NCBI GenBank assembly: GCA_025201375.1 | Contig: JAIWZP010000021.1 | Location: 434,001 to 498,000 of the forward strand | DNA length: 64,000 nt | Reading direction: 5' to 3' | From: Gongronella butleri | Taxonomy: Eukaryota > Mucoromycota > Mucoromycetes > Mucorales > Cunninghamellaceae | Part shown: piece by piece, positions 11,018-22,411 of the stretch | How the letters are laid out: every line of letters starts with the position of its first letter | Numbering within the stretch: the first letter of the stretch is position 1 | The notes under the pieces: generated by a model | The model's database searches: none | What the model saw: only the letters and a program-made list of their open reading frames with translations | Told to the model about the DNA's origin: nothing | Position numbers and translations under genes: made by a program

Positions 11018-12520
11018 CTAGTACCGTAAACACAAATCTCGAGATTTCTCAAGACTGAGTGATCCGAGCGATTTGCGAAAAACAACTTGGAACAATCGAA
11101 GTTTTGACTCGAGTCTCCACGCACTGGTACAATTTAGAGCCAGATGGTCAAGCTGATCGGGAGGAACGCGTAAAATATTATTTGGCGCTGGTTTTTACAA
11201 GCAAACACGAATCTCGAGATTTTTCGAGACTGAGTGATCCGATTCGCGAAAAAACGTAACAACAATGAAGAACTGGGTTTATCATCAACTGGTCCAAATT
11301 TGGGACCAGATGAGCGATTTGCTGAGAAAGCGCCAATTTCATACGTAGGCGTACCGGTAAATGGGGTACAATCAGCAGCATCATTTTGTTTCGTACTGCG
11401 GCAACAGCTGAGCGCCTCCCCGCGTGAGGCACCTCAAACGAATCGGTGGTCAAACGCGGTAAAAGCGCTTGTGATTTGAGGACATCGCGTCGAGTTCGCG
11501 GCGAGTTAGCCTTCAGGGTTCGTTTTGATCCCGGTTTGGCCGTGAGTTTATGAAAAATACATTTTCTCAGGACTGAATGATCTGATTTACGAAAAAACTT
11601 GGAACCATCGAAGTCTTAGGTCGAGTATCGATTAATCCAAATTTGGCGCCAGACGCTCAGGCTCATCGGGAGAAACGCGTAAAATTTTATTTGGCGCTGA
11701 GTTTTCACTGGCAAACACGAATCTCGAGCTTTCTGGAGACTGAGCTATCCGATTCGCGAAAAAACACATCATTGTTGGAGAATTGGGTTCACCACCAACT
11801 GGTCCAAATTTGGAACTAGATGAGCAAGTTTTTGAGTAAGCGCCAGGTTCATAGGCATCAAGGGGGTAAAATCGCGACCATTTTGTCTCGTATCGCGGCA
11901 ACCGCCGAGCTCTCCGACTTGTTAGACGCCTCAAATGAACCAGCGGTCAAGCGTGGTAAAAGCGCTTGTGGTTTGCGGACATTGCGTCGGGTTCGCAGCG
12001 AGTTGGCCTTTAGGAGTCGGTTTGACCCTAATTTGGCCCTGAAATTTTGCAAAGTGCATTTTCTCAGGGCTGAGTGATCCAATCTCTAAAAAAAATTGGC
12101 ATCGTTGGAGTTTTGTGCTCAGTATCGTCTGGCTCAAATATAGGACCTGGTGAACAAGATCCGGAGGACGCGCCCAGCAAAAAGGAGGTAAGATTTTGTC
12201 CACTTTGGTGGCGCGCGCGACAACGGCTCAACGCACCAACGCGTGCGTCACTTCAAATGAATCAGCGGCCAAACCCGGTAAAAGCGCTTGTGTTTTGGAG
12301 ACATTGCGTCGAGATCTCGGCGAGTTAGCCTTCACGGAATTGATTTAGCTTTAATTCATGCAAAATGAATTTTCTCAGGACGGAGGGATCCGATCTCTGA
12401 AAAATACTTGACATTGTTGGTGTTTTGTGTTCAGCATCCTTGTGCTCAAATTTAGGACCCGATGAGCAACATCCGAAGGACGCGTCTGGCCAAAGGGACG
12501 GATAAGGTTTAGTCTAATTT
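11018..12520 (+). repeat. Diverged tandem array, ~497-bp unit (array 1)
   Basis: A noncoding satellite-like block. The landmark CTCAGGACTGAATGATC recurs as diverged copies with CTCAG at 11566, 12063 (497 bp later) and 12374 (a shorter, partly deleted unit). Each full unit contains two related sub-blocks: one with CGAATCTCGAG...CGAGACTGAGTGATCCG (11205, 11718) and one with the CTCAG landmark. Other unit markers are CGGTAAAAGCGCTTGTG and GGACATCGCGTCGAGTT. Frames are broken in all copies, so it is not a gene family. A second array of the same unit and orientation lies at 30.37-32.32 kb. Confidence 0.85.
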
Positions 12521-12969
12521 GGTGGCGTGGCGCACGCGACAACGGTCCAGCGTAACATACAGCATAAAAAAAAAGAGATCAATGACGCGCATTTGGCTGT
12601 GACTGCGTGGAATCAGGCATACCTGCGTCTAAAGGGGAGGAGTCCAAGCAAGCAAAAGAGTGCATTTATTGTGCACACACCATGCAAGAAAGTCACCCTG
12701 TCTAAAGACAAAATGCAGAAAAAAAAAGTGTCATGATGCCGGCCCCGTGATGACTGCATGAATCAAAATGCAAGCAACTCAGGTGGTGCCGACGCAGCCT
12801 CATTGGTCACGCCAGCTGCGAGAGTGCGATAGGGAAAGCGCTGAGATTGAAAAGTGCACGGGCACGATATCATTATAAGCGCTTTTTTTTTTTTGGAACA
12901 AAATCGCCCTTTTTCTCTTTCTTCGTTCTTTTTCTTAGTTTTTTTTTTTTTTTTTTTTTGTTCTTTTCC

Positions 12970-15751
12970 ATGTTGGACTCTCCGGTGCTGACTAAGGAGC
13001 CCGCTGAGATGGACGTGCTTGCGCCGGCTGCCGAGTATTATGCGACGGGCAAGAATGGCAAGCAGCGGCAGCGCACCTTGACAGTAAGACCCGGGTTTTG
13101 CGAGTTTCAGCTGCTCAGGTACAACTCACTCGCCTGCTGACCACCCCCTGTTGCTCTTGACTAGATGCACCCGCCCGACAGAGCCTTTTTGAACAAAGAT
13201 TCACAGCGCCATCGGCGCTCCTCGTATGGTAAAGCACTGAAAAAGGGCTGTTTTCGAGGTTTTCCGTGCAAAAAAAAGGGAAGAGAATAGCCAGCTGACA
13301 GGCCACCCCGTTTTTCGCTTCTCTCATAGACGACAAGAACAAGGCGCAGCGGTTTCTTGTGGACGTGGAGGAGACACTGCAGCGAATTTTGGAGCAGGAC
13401 ACGGATGGGGATCTTCAAATCACGGTGAATGACGCGGGATCCAAGGCAATGGCGCTTGGGACGGCCGATTCGGGCGGGTTCCGCAAGATTGACATCCGCG
13501 GGACGTACATGCTTGCGAATTTGCTGCAAGAGCTTGCGATGGCCAAGGATTATGGACGCAAATACATTGTGCTTGATGAAGCGCGATTGAACGAGAACCC
13601 CGTGCACCGCCTGTCGCGCATGATCCGCTACATGTTTTGGGACAATCTGACGCGTTGCATTGACGCCAACAGCATCGACAAGATCTGCCCGGATCCAAAG
13701 AATCGGTCGAAAAACCAAGATCCCATCATTTATGTTCCACGCGGCGACCCCGAGGCCTATGATTTTTACGAAAAGGTGGCGAAAAGCAAGCCGAATTTGC
13801 GCCTCCAAGTGCAATACTTGCCGCCGGTCATCACGTCTGACTATGTGCGCAGCATCAATGACCGCCCCGGTCTGCTGACCCTCGCAATGCGCAAGCTTCC
13901 CGACGGATCCATGGCCGGCGAGCCATTTGTTGTCCCTGGCGGTAGGTTTAATGAGATGTACGGCTGGGATTCGTACTTTTCGGCGCTTGGCCTGCTTGTC
14001 GACGGTAAAAAAAAAAAAAAAATGAAAAAAAATGGAAAAAAGGGGGGGGAACGAATGATTTTCTCATTTTCTTCTCCTTTTTTTGCAGGTCGCGTGGAAT
14101 TGGCGCGCAGCATGGTGGAAAATTTTGCGTATCAGATCAAGCACTATGGCAAGATCCTCAATGCGAATCGATCGTACTATTTGACGCGTTCGCAGCCGCC
14201 ATTTTTGACAGACATGGCGTTGCGAGTGTTTGAAAAGCTTGATCCTACCAAGGACAAGGAGAACAAGGCGTGGCTGCGGCGAATGCTAAAGTCGGCGATT
14301 AAGGAGTATCACACGGTTTGGATGGCGGCGCCGCGCCTGGATCCTGTGACGATGTTGTCGCGGTATCGACCGGACGGCAAGGGCGTGCCGCCCGAGACGG
14401 AGGCATCCCACTTTGATCACGTGCTGCGCCCCTTTGCTGACAAGCACGGCGTGTCAATTGACGCGTTTATCGAGCTGTACAACAATGACAAGGTCACGGA
14501 GCCCGAATTGGACGATTATTTCTTGCATGACCGCGCCGTGCGCGAATCCGGTCACGACACGACTTATCGCTTTGATAAGGTGTGCGCGAATCTGGCCACC
14601 GTCGATCTCAACAGCCTTTTGTACAAGTACGAAGTGGATCTTGCGCACAGTGTGTCGCTTTTGGATGGTGTGCTCGAGGATTTCGATGGCGTTGCACAAA
14701 CGACGCACGAATGGATGCAGCGCGCGCACGACCGCAAGGAGCGCATGCACCGGTATCTGTGGAATGAGCAGGACGGGCTCTTTTACGACTATGACACCAT
14801 CAAAGAGCAACAGACAACGTACGAGAGCGTCACGTCCTTTTGGACCATGTGGGCCGGCTGCGCCACGCAAGACCAGGCCGACCGCATGGCCACGGACTCG
14901 CTACACAAGTTTGAAATGCAGGGCGGTCTTGTCTCTGGCACAGAAACTTCACGTGGCGACATCACCATCGACAGGCCCAATCGTCAATGGGATTTCCCCT
15001 TTGGATGGGCGCCGCACCAGATGCTCGCCTGGAAAGGCTTTGAAAACTATGGCATGCGCGACATTTCGCGCCGACTCGCTTATCGCTGGCTCTACACGTA
15101 CGTGGAAGAAAAAAAAAAAAGGAGGGAAAATCGCACAAATTCATATTTTGTATTCTCTTTTTTCTTTTTTTGGCGCCATAGCATCACCAAATCATTTGTC
15201 GATTTCAACGGCGTTGTGCCCGAAAAGTACGACGTTGTCAGCTCCAGCCATCGCGTGCAGGTGGAATATGGCAATGTGGGCACGGACTTCAAGTTTGTGC
15301 CCCGTGAAGGATTTGGCTGGATGAACGCGTCCTACCAGATTGGCCTCTTGTATCTCAATTCGCAAATGCTGCGCGCTCTGGGCACCGTGACGTATCCAGG
15401 TAAAAAAAGATCTTTTATGGAAGAGGGCGCGATTTCAGTGGATTTGACGCGTTTTTTTTCGTAGATCTCCTCTTTGAAAAGGCCATGGACCTTGAGCGAC
15501 GCCGGCACAATGAAGCTGAGGATGCGTACCTTGCGCGTCGCCGTGCGTCATCGGTGACAGCTCGTCGCCTGACGCGCAATGGCTCGGTGACCGCCGCGGT
15601 GACCGTGATCTCGCCGACGACCTCCAACTCATCGGCATACATGGACTTGTCCACATTGCTCCACCCTCTGTCATCAGCCTCTGCATCTGCAGAACCCTCG
15701 GGTGCTGCATCCATCTCTTCCGACTCGCTCCTCCAAGATGAATTGCATTAG
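12970..15751 (+). CDS. NTH1: Neutral trehalase, GH37 (788 aa, 6 exons)
   Basis: Cytosolic neutral trehalase: hydrolyses trehalose to two glucose, for stress recovery and spore germination. Exons 12970-13083, 13165-13228, 13330-14004, 14089-15097, 15182-15399 and 15465-15751 join in frame (2367 nt). The N-terminus has PKA-type sites in HRRSSY and RQRTLT, as in yeast Nth1, where phosphorylation activates. Residues near 70-85 (DTDGDLQITVNDAG) match the calcium-binding loop of Nth1. Family signature 1 is PGGRFNEMYGWDSYF, signature 2 is QWDFPFGWAPHQM; the catalytic acid lies in ESGHDTTYRFD and the base region is VQVEYGNVGTDF followed by REGFGWMNAS. After the usual C-terminal DLLFEKAMDLERRRHNEAED there is an extra Ser/Thr/Ala-rich tail of about 80 residues. 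One AGGGG (12633-12637), the core of the yeast stress element, lies upstream; a single copy is weak evidence. Two introns read through without a stop, so they need transcript proof. Confidence 0.95.
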
Positions 15752-15794
15752 ATTCCCACTTTTTACCTTTTTTTTATATGTATTTTGTATCTAA

Positions 15795-16131
15795 AAGGAA
15801 ACGAAAAAGGAAATGAAAAAGGAAAGAAAAGGAAATGGAACGAAAAGGAAACGAAAAGGAAATGAACAGGAAATAAACAGGAAATGAGAAGGAAATGAAA
15901 AGGAAATGAAAAGGAAACGAAAAGGAAACGAAAAGGAAACGAAAAGGAAACGAAAAGGAAACGAAAAGGAAATAAGTAGGAAATGAAAAGGAAACGAAAA
16001 GGAAACCGACAAATAGGGCATTGGAGTGGTTACTTTTATGTTGCTTGCAGCAAATCGCTTCATTAATCAATAATATCCTTTTCATTTCCTTTTCATTTCC
16101 TTTTCGTTTCCTTTTCGTTTCCTTTTCATTT
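15795..16131. repeat. Minisatellite (11-bp GGAAACGAAAA unit) with an inverted second block
   Basis: From about 15795 to 16010 the plus strand is built from roughly nineteen copies of GGAAACGAAAA with Y at the sixth base (ACG or ATG) and a few variants. After about 65 bp of ordinary sequence the complement appears (16077-16131) as four to five copies of CCTTTTCRTTT. The blocks could pair into a long hairpin with a ~65-nt loop. It begins about 40 bp after the trehalase stop and ends about 270 bp before the Fanzor-like start. The translated repeat makes an artificial Phe/Ser-rich frame on the minus strand. Confidence 0.9.
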
Positions 16132-16405
16132 AAAGTAAGATTGAAAGAGAAACATACAGGTAAAAAAAAAAAAAAAAAAAAAAAATCAAACGTAGCCGAA
16201 GATTTGACCAATCAGAGCCAAGGAACGCGCATGGCGCAGTGTGCGGCGGCACGCTGCTCTTCAATCCGAAAAAAAAAAGTAACGAAGGGGGGGTTTTTTT
16301 TTTCTTCTCTTACACTCTTGTCTTTTTTTTTCGTTTTCGTTTTCTTTTTTTTTTTTTCCTTTTTTTTCTTCCCTCCCTCGCCCTTTTGTTCTTCTTTTTT
16401 CCTTC

Positions 16406-17935
16406 ATGGACATCCACTTGATTGGCCTGGCCCCCGGGCAAGAAAGTCCATTTTACAAGCTGTGTACCAAGTTCTAATTCACCTCCCCGGCCACATGTAT
16501 GAGACACGCACCGCAAATCCCACTGGCATGGCGTTTTATTACTCAATATCCATCGCCCAAGCCTTTCAGCTCATTATTTTGGCCCAAAAAGTGCGCCGCG
16601 GTAAGACAAACAATGAAAAATCTCACGCAAAGGCACATTTCTCTTTCAAAAAAGAAAAAAAGAAAAAAAGATGTGCTAACGTGCTTTTTTTGTGTTTTTT
16701 TTTTTTGTATTATTATTTTTTAGTTTGGATGCCATGCAGCGCTCTGTTTTTATTGGCCACATTTTCGATGCTGCCGCACGCACAGACGGTGTCCAAGTCC
16801 ATTTCGTTTTTACGCGGATCAAGGCAGCATCCTGGCCGCCGGCGCTGCGCGAGGAAGACATTGACAACCTTGACGCTGTTGGACATTCCTGTGTGGGCAT
16901 TGACGGCGGTCGGCGCACCATCGCGACGATGGCATATGAGGCGCCTATTAACGAGGCGGGTGACGCGACAGGTCCGAGCGCGATTTGCCGGGTGAGCCTA
17001 CAAGAATGGCAAGTCGTCGCTGGCGAACCAAGTCGAGCACGAGTGTACCAGGGACGGCTGCGGGCCGCAGGGCGGGTGGACATTGACGTGCGGGAGCATC
17101 GCACGGCAATTCAAGAACAATTTGGCGAATATGTGGATCTCAGACTGGCCAACGAGACGATCGACAGCGCTTTCTTTGCCGACGACCATGCCGCCGCACG
17201 CTTCGAGGCACGTAAAGGCAAACAACGCGTCGTGGACCACTCGTGCAATGTGATCTTGACAGGTGGCCGCAAATATTCCGCAAGAGGCCGCCGAGACACA
17301 AAGCGGAATCGAAAGCAACGGCACTTCCGCACCATGCGCAAGCGCGCGCTCTGCGTGGCCGTCGCCCAGGACGCCAATGCGTCGACGCAAGCACACCACG
17401 ACCACCTGGACACTGTGATCCAGGGCCTGGACGCCTATGTTCAATTGCTGCAGACCATGGACCCCAACCCCACCGTCGCAAATATTCTCCAGCAAGCCCG
17501 CTGGCCGAAGCGAGCCGGTGCGCCAGCGATTGACTGAACATCAAGCCCAGGGCCACTGCATGGTGGTCCTCACCGACGAGTACTTGTCCAGCCAAGTAAG
17601 CATTGGATGAAGGCAAAAATCAATCCATTGCTCACCTTTTTGTTGCTTTTGCTTCTTTTTTATAGGACTGCAACTCGTGCACATCCCGTCTCGACAATTT
17701 CGGCAATGTCTTTGCCCTGAAACACTGCGTCGAAGAGGCCAAGGTGATGAATCGAGACGACAATGCGGCTTCATGCATCCTGCAGGTTGGACATCACCAA
17801 ATGCAGCATGGCACCCGTCCATTGGCTCTTGGACGCCCCCCCCCCCACCTCGCCAATGATCATTTATATACCCAATGCAACCAGCAGATTCTGGTTTCCC
17901 GCCGAGTAGCGGGATTAATGCCTTTACAATGGTAA
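16406..17935 (+). CDS. Fanzor/TnpB-like RNA-guided nuclease, RuvC triad intact (385 aa, 5 exons)
   Basis: Eukaryotic homologue of TnpB/Cas12-type nucleases. Exons 16406-16463, 16570-16600, 16724-17380, 17454-17595 and 17666-17935 join in frame (1158 nt). RuvC-I is CVGIDGGRRTIATMAY with Asp90; the region RKGKQRVVDHSCNVILTGG, KYSARGRRDTKRNRKQRHF (residues 193-231) matches the conserved arginine-rich block of zygomycete Fanzor-like proteins; RuvC-II is MVVLTDEYLSSQDCNSC with Glu291; RuvC-III is VMNRDDNAASCIL with Asp327. The zinc ribbon is degenerate: Cys298 and Cys301, then Cys317 with Glu320 in place of a fourth Cys. The N-terminal recognition part is short compared with larger Fanzors. The third intron uses a weak donor (GTCGAC); it was chosen because its 73 nt restore the frame that the homology demands. 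A run of C (about 17836-17847) lies near the C-terminus. I see no clear transposon ends. The guide RNA of such systems usually lies at or past the 3' end, here 17.9-18.4 kb; I cannot identify it. Confidence 0.82.
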
Positions 17936-18270
17936 GTGACAAAAAAAAAAAAAAGCGAAAAACCAAGAACAGAACGTGGAAGATTGGCATGATCAACGTA
18001 CTCACTCTCATTTCTATTTCCTCCCCATTGGCTCAATTTATTTCTTTCTTGGCTCAATTTCTTTCTTTTCAACTCAATTTTTTTCTCTTGACTCAAATTT
18101 AGTAACAAAACAGTACCAGGAACCTTCAACAAGGCGTTTGCAGCAAGATCTATCACGGATTGGCTGCGCAGCACCTTTTTCGACGCGCCATCGCTTCCAG
18201 GAAGCCGATCCAGTGGTAATAGCTGCATCAAAAGCGCATCAGCGTCACTGGCGTTCTGTTCAGTCGACAT
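17860..18270 (-). CDS. Possible small antisense gene (71 aa, 2 exons)
   Basis: A tentative model. Exons 18270-18117 and 17921-17860 join in frame with a GT-AG intron. The start at 18268-18270 follows a long T tract on the minus strand, the usual leader context in this window. The product begins MSTEQNASDADALLMQ and has a regular amphipathic middle (SVIDLAANALLKVPG). I do not recognise it. The second exon overlaps the last 76 bases of the Fanzor-like CDS on the opposite strand, so transcripts would converge. Alternatively the stretch is only the 3' flank of the Fanzor-like gene, possibly including its guide RNA. Confidence 0.35.
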   Translation of the reverse strand: MSTEQNASDADALLMQLLPLDRLPGSDGASKKVLRSQSVIDLAANALLKVPGTVLLLNLSQEKKIELKRKKLSQERNKLSQWGGNRNESEYVDHANLPRSVLGFSLFFFFVTYHCKGINPATRRETRICWLHWVYK

Positions 18271-18632
18271 GTCTGGAGGTCACGGAGCCAAGAATCAAGA
18301 AATTAAAAAAAAAAACAGCAAGAGAAAGTACAGGAACAGAAAGAGGAAGAGGAAACGCGCAAAATAAAAAGGTGACCCTTGAATTTTATCTGACAAAGAG
18401 CGGCGCCTCAACCACAGCAAAAAAAATAAAAAAAAAAGCACGAGCCATGATTTCCCGCCAAAAATAGCCATCCCATTGCAACCTCAAATAAGGAGGAGCC
18501 CCCTACGACAGCGTACAATAGAATACAATACAATATCATGGAGATTCAAAAAAAGAGAGCAAAATAATATAATAGAGAGGGTGAATTCTAAGAAAGCTTG
18601 CAAATACATAAAAAAAACAACGAAAAGAGAGC

Positions 18633-21600
18633 TCATGATGTCTCATAGGCGGTCTCTTGGCCAAAGTAGCCTCGGCATAGGTTGCGGATGGCGCGTTCGT
18701 AAAAGAGTGGCATGTGATCGACGAGCATGGAGCGCGAAAAGTTGATTTCCGAGAACCTGGACTGGATGTCGTCGACGAGGGTGAGTGTTGTCATGTGTGC
18801 CTTGCGGTGCTTGACCTGGCGCGATGCCGAGTTTGCGGTGTGGGATTGCGAGTAATGGACGGGATCTTTGACGAGCTGGGGCACGGATTCGACGTGATAG
18901 ACGGTCATTGGCGGGTACAGCTTGGCGGAGCGCATGTCTGCGCGCATGGTCTTGATGGTTGCCCAGAACCATTGGTCGTCATCGATGTCCTCGGTGTGAA
19001 TTCCTGGGTCATTGTCGCCGTTTTTCGCATCATTTTCGCCATTGTTGGCGTCAGGGGCGGATTTGTTGGGTGACGATGCGTGGCGATTGTAGCGTGCGAT
19101 GATGCGGCTGATGATGGACTCTGCGGTGTGGCTTTCATGGTGCAGACTGGTGGCAATGTTCTTGAGATCCTTGACAATGCCCCAGCTGAGGCACGAGACA
19201 ATGTCGTAGCCGTGAACAACGCTTGTGACCAGGCCCTGGCCGCAATATTCGGACAATTCGAGCGACATGGCACAGGGGGGGCCATAGACGTAGCAATGGA
19301 CGGGGCGGCCGGCGGGCAATCCACTTGTGCGAGAAGTGACAAAGGGAACAGGGTCATGCCTCAATGCCGATGAGATGGCGGTGGACTCGCGCTCGAGGAA
19401 TCGATGCCTTTCGACACTCCACAAGACACTCAGCAGACTGACGACCCCACCTCCAAGGCTGTGGCCACATAAAACAAGGCCGTAATCGGGGAATTGCTCG
19501 AGTCCGTCGCGCACAACCTGGTATACCTTGCCCTTTTCCTTGGCCAGCAATTGCGCAGCATCGAGCATGCCGTCGTGCGCCTGGAAATGGCGATTTGGGT
19601 CGCTGGGCAGGGTGAAATCGCGGTAAGTAAAGGACAAATCAGTCAACACGTCACTCAGGCCGAATGTGCCGCGACAGGTGAGCACAATGGACTTTGTGTG
19701 GTGGTCGACGGTGACGTAATGGACCAAAGTGTGGATGGACGGCCGGTTCATTGTCAAAATCGAGTGGCGATCGGTGTAACTCGACAGTAAAATGTCCTGG
19801 ACCATGACGCCTGTGTGATGAGCGAATGCGTGGTGATTCGGGTGGTGGTGATGCGAATTGGGCAGCACCGACGGCATGTCGCCAATGCCAAAGACGCGCA
19901 TAAACGATTCGCCATACGCGGCGCTCGCATACCTCATGAAATGGCCAATGTTGCTAATAATATGCTGTCGCGGGAAATTCGTGGGCGCAGGCTCGTGCTC
20001 GAGCGACCTTGGCGCCGATGACCGGATCACGGGCATGGAACGGATGAATCGGATGCGGCGTGGCTTCTCTGTCGTACTAGACGAAGCACCTGTTTGCGGC
20101 GTTTGCGGCTTTTTCTTCTTTTTGGTCGCTTCGGTCATTGGCAATGGCTTTTTTGAGCGGTGACGCGACGACGACGTGGATGCAGCCGCCGAGGAAGACG
20201 AAGAAGCGGACGATGCATGTGAGCGCTGTCGTGACGAGGCATTGGACGAATTGGACGCGGGTATCAGAGGTGGTGTCGACGAGGTTGTGGGTGTTGGCGG
20301 CGGCGACGAAGCAGATGCCGTGGTATACGTGGTAGTCATGGTTGTTCGTGAGATGGAGGCCATGCTTGTGATGGAATTGGACCGTTGTAGGTGGTGCTGT
20401 TGCTGAGACGACGACGAAGATGGAGTCAATTGGGTCATCATGGAAGAAAAACCGCCGCCGCCGCCGCTGCTACTACCCGATGAATTGCGACGCGAATTTC
20501 CTTGGTTGGCCATTGATTTCTTTTTTTTCAGAGTGAGTGGCGCCCCCGATGAGATGGAGTTGCTCTTTTGGCGAATGGCGTCCATGGTGATTCCCCAGCG
20601 ACTCTTTTGCTTGCGGATGGGTGGCGGTGGGTGGTCATAATGGTGGTATGGGTGCTGATGTTGTGTTTCTTCATCGTGATTGCCATCATCGTCATCGCCA
20701 TGATGACTGTTGACGAGCGACGCCGTCGATTGAAGTGTCGTTGACGTGCTTGTCATGATACGCGTCGGAGGACGCGGTAGCGCGTCATCATGCGCGCCTT
20801 CGGACGTTTCCCACGCATACGACTCTTTGCGTTCCATCTTTTTACGCGACAATTTCTTGGACACGGCGCTCAAAAGCACATTGGGCCGCGAAGATGCCGT
20901 GGATGACGCGGATGACGCCGACGACCCTTGTTTTGGTTGCCTTGCGTGGATCACCGCGTCCGAATCGGCCACGGCCGCGTCACCCTCGTATTTTTGAAGC
21001 GCGAATTTGTTCCAGACGCCAGGCACATTCTCGAGAGGCTTGTCATTGGTGTCGTCGTCTGTCGATTCTTCTTTGGAAGCAACGGCGGCCATGGCGGGCA
21101 AAGCCGGATACAAGGATGTATCCTTTGGCGGGGGCAATGGCGCGTCGGCATTGGCGGGCGGATCGACAAAGGCAATGAACGATTCATTGTCGAGCTCATT
21201 GGATTGAAGAGTGATGTATTTTGTCCTTGTGGGCAGATCGGGGCGCGATGGATCGACGGGGCGGATCCGCGTGGTCTTTGTCGTGGTGCGCTCGGTGGTT
21301 GTCATGATTTCGTACATTTGGTACGAGGCGTCGTCGCCGTCGCCATCGGTTTGCGCGTAGAAAAGTACCGGCTCGTCATCATTGGTGGCGGCTGTCGTGC
21401 CCGTGGACGACAAGATTTCCTGCAATTGCTGCAAAACAAGGCTTTGATTCTCGCTTTCGCCAACGGACGTCTTGATGGCAATGGCATCGCTTGGTGGACG
21501 AGGCGCATGGTGTTGCTGTTCTTCGTATTGGATCAATGCCTGCTGATTGGTCTCTTCTTCAATGACAAGCCCTTGCCAGAGGACAATGGATTGCATTTGC

Positions 21601-22411
21601 TTTATCCGCTGGTGATGTGTGACGGCTTGGAGAAGAGCAAACGTCGTGAGCGCCTTGGTCAGCCCAGACAGCATGGCAACACGCCCCATTTGCGCCATCT
21701 GAAAGTCGGGATCATGCATCAATTCGCGGTGTACAAGCGTGATGATCGATGCAATGGCGCGTGACGTGTCGGTGGCGCCAAAAATCCCGTCAACCAACCG
21801 TACAGATTCTTCACACGCCTAGCAAAAACCAAGAAAATGCAAGAAAATAATCAGAAAATGCCATTAAATAAAAAAAAAGAGCCGATGAAATTGATCACGT
21901 TTACCTTGATACCCGTTTTGATCGTTTTCGACGTGAATTGCAGGCCAGCAAGGGCAAACAGCTCGGCAAGCGTAAAAGTGCTTTCGACGACGGTGACGCC
22001 CATGCTGGTATACTTGTCAATGAGCTGCAAAAGGCCACTATCATCGATAAAACAATAAAAAAGCGAGTCAACAAGGCTGAAACGTAAAAAAAAAAAAGTT
22101 GGGGTGTTTTACCTTTCGCCTACCAAGGCAGCTTCGTCTTCGTCTGGCTGGCCCGAGTGTATACGTTTTGCAGTGGACAAGGCATTGGTGAGCGCGTTTC
22201 TTCCGAAACCGAGCGATACAGACGTGCCGTACTTTGCACCTTCAAAGAGAGCGTCGACAACAAGCGCTGAGCACCGCAACGAAACACGTGTCGCCAGTGA
22301 CGCACTGCTGATCAGGCCGGCGATATTCTCGGGGAGCAGCGTGGGCGACGCCTGGTAAAGCGTGCTTTTTTGGCATGCTGTGGTGGTGACTTGTGAGGAG
22401 GACAGGGTCAT
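18633..22411 (-). CDS. Class-3 lipase, diacylglycerol-lipase-like (1205 aa, 3 exons)
   Basis: Probable serine lipase acting on acylglycerols. Exons 22411-22113, 22037-21905 and 21818-18633 join in frame (3618 nt). The N-terminal 200 residues are alpha-helical, with a hydrophobic helix-rich stretch (TLAELFALAGLQF, MLSGLTKALTTFALLQAV). Residues about 280-680 are a very long disordered insert rich in Ser, Thr, Pro, Gln and His. The Lipase_3 domain begins near residue 730 (FMRYASAAYGESFM), with strand SIVLTCRGTFGLSDVLTDL, the nucleophile elbow VLCGHSLGGGVVSLL (Ser near residue 930), and CYVYGPPCAMS, then VVHGYDIVSCLSW with the expected acidic residue of the triad. A family-conserved segment TMRADMRSAKLYPPMTVYHV and a C-terminal His-containing VDHMPLFYERAI (FSRSMLVDHMPLFYERA, catalytic His candidate) follow. 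The arrangement resembles fungal homologues of DAGL; membrane anchoring is uncertain. Confidence 0.88.

Noticed and set aside
11820..12203. Short frames in the 497-bp arrays on both strands
   Set aside because: Frames do not persist from unit to unit, so they are not protein-coding repeats.
13161..13814. 217-residue minus-strand frame opposite trehalase
   Set aside because: Antisense shadow of a strongly conserved GH37 coding exon.
15774..16211. Phe/Ser-rich minus-strand frame over the minisatellite
   Set aside because: It is the 11-bp repeat read as protein; the same text appears in two frames.
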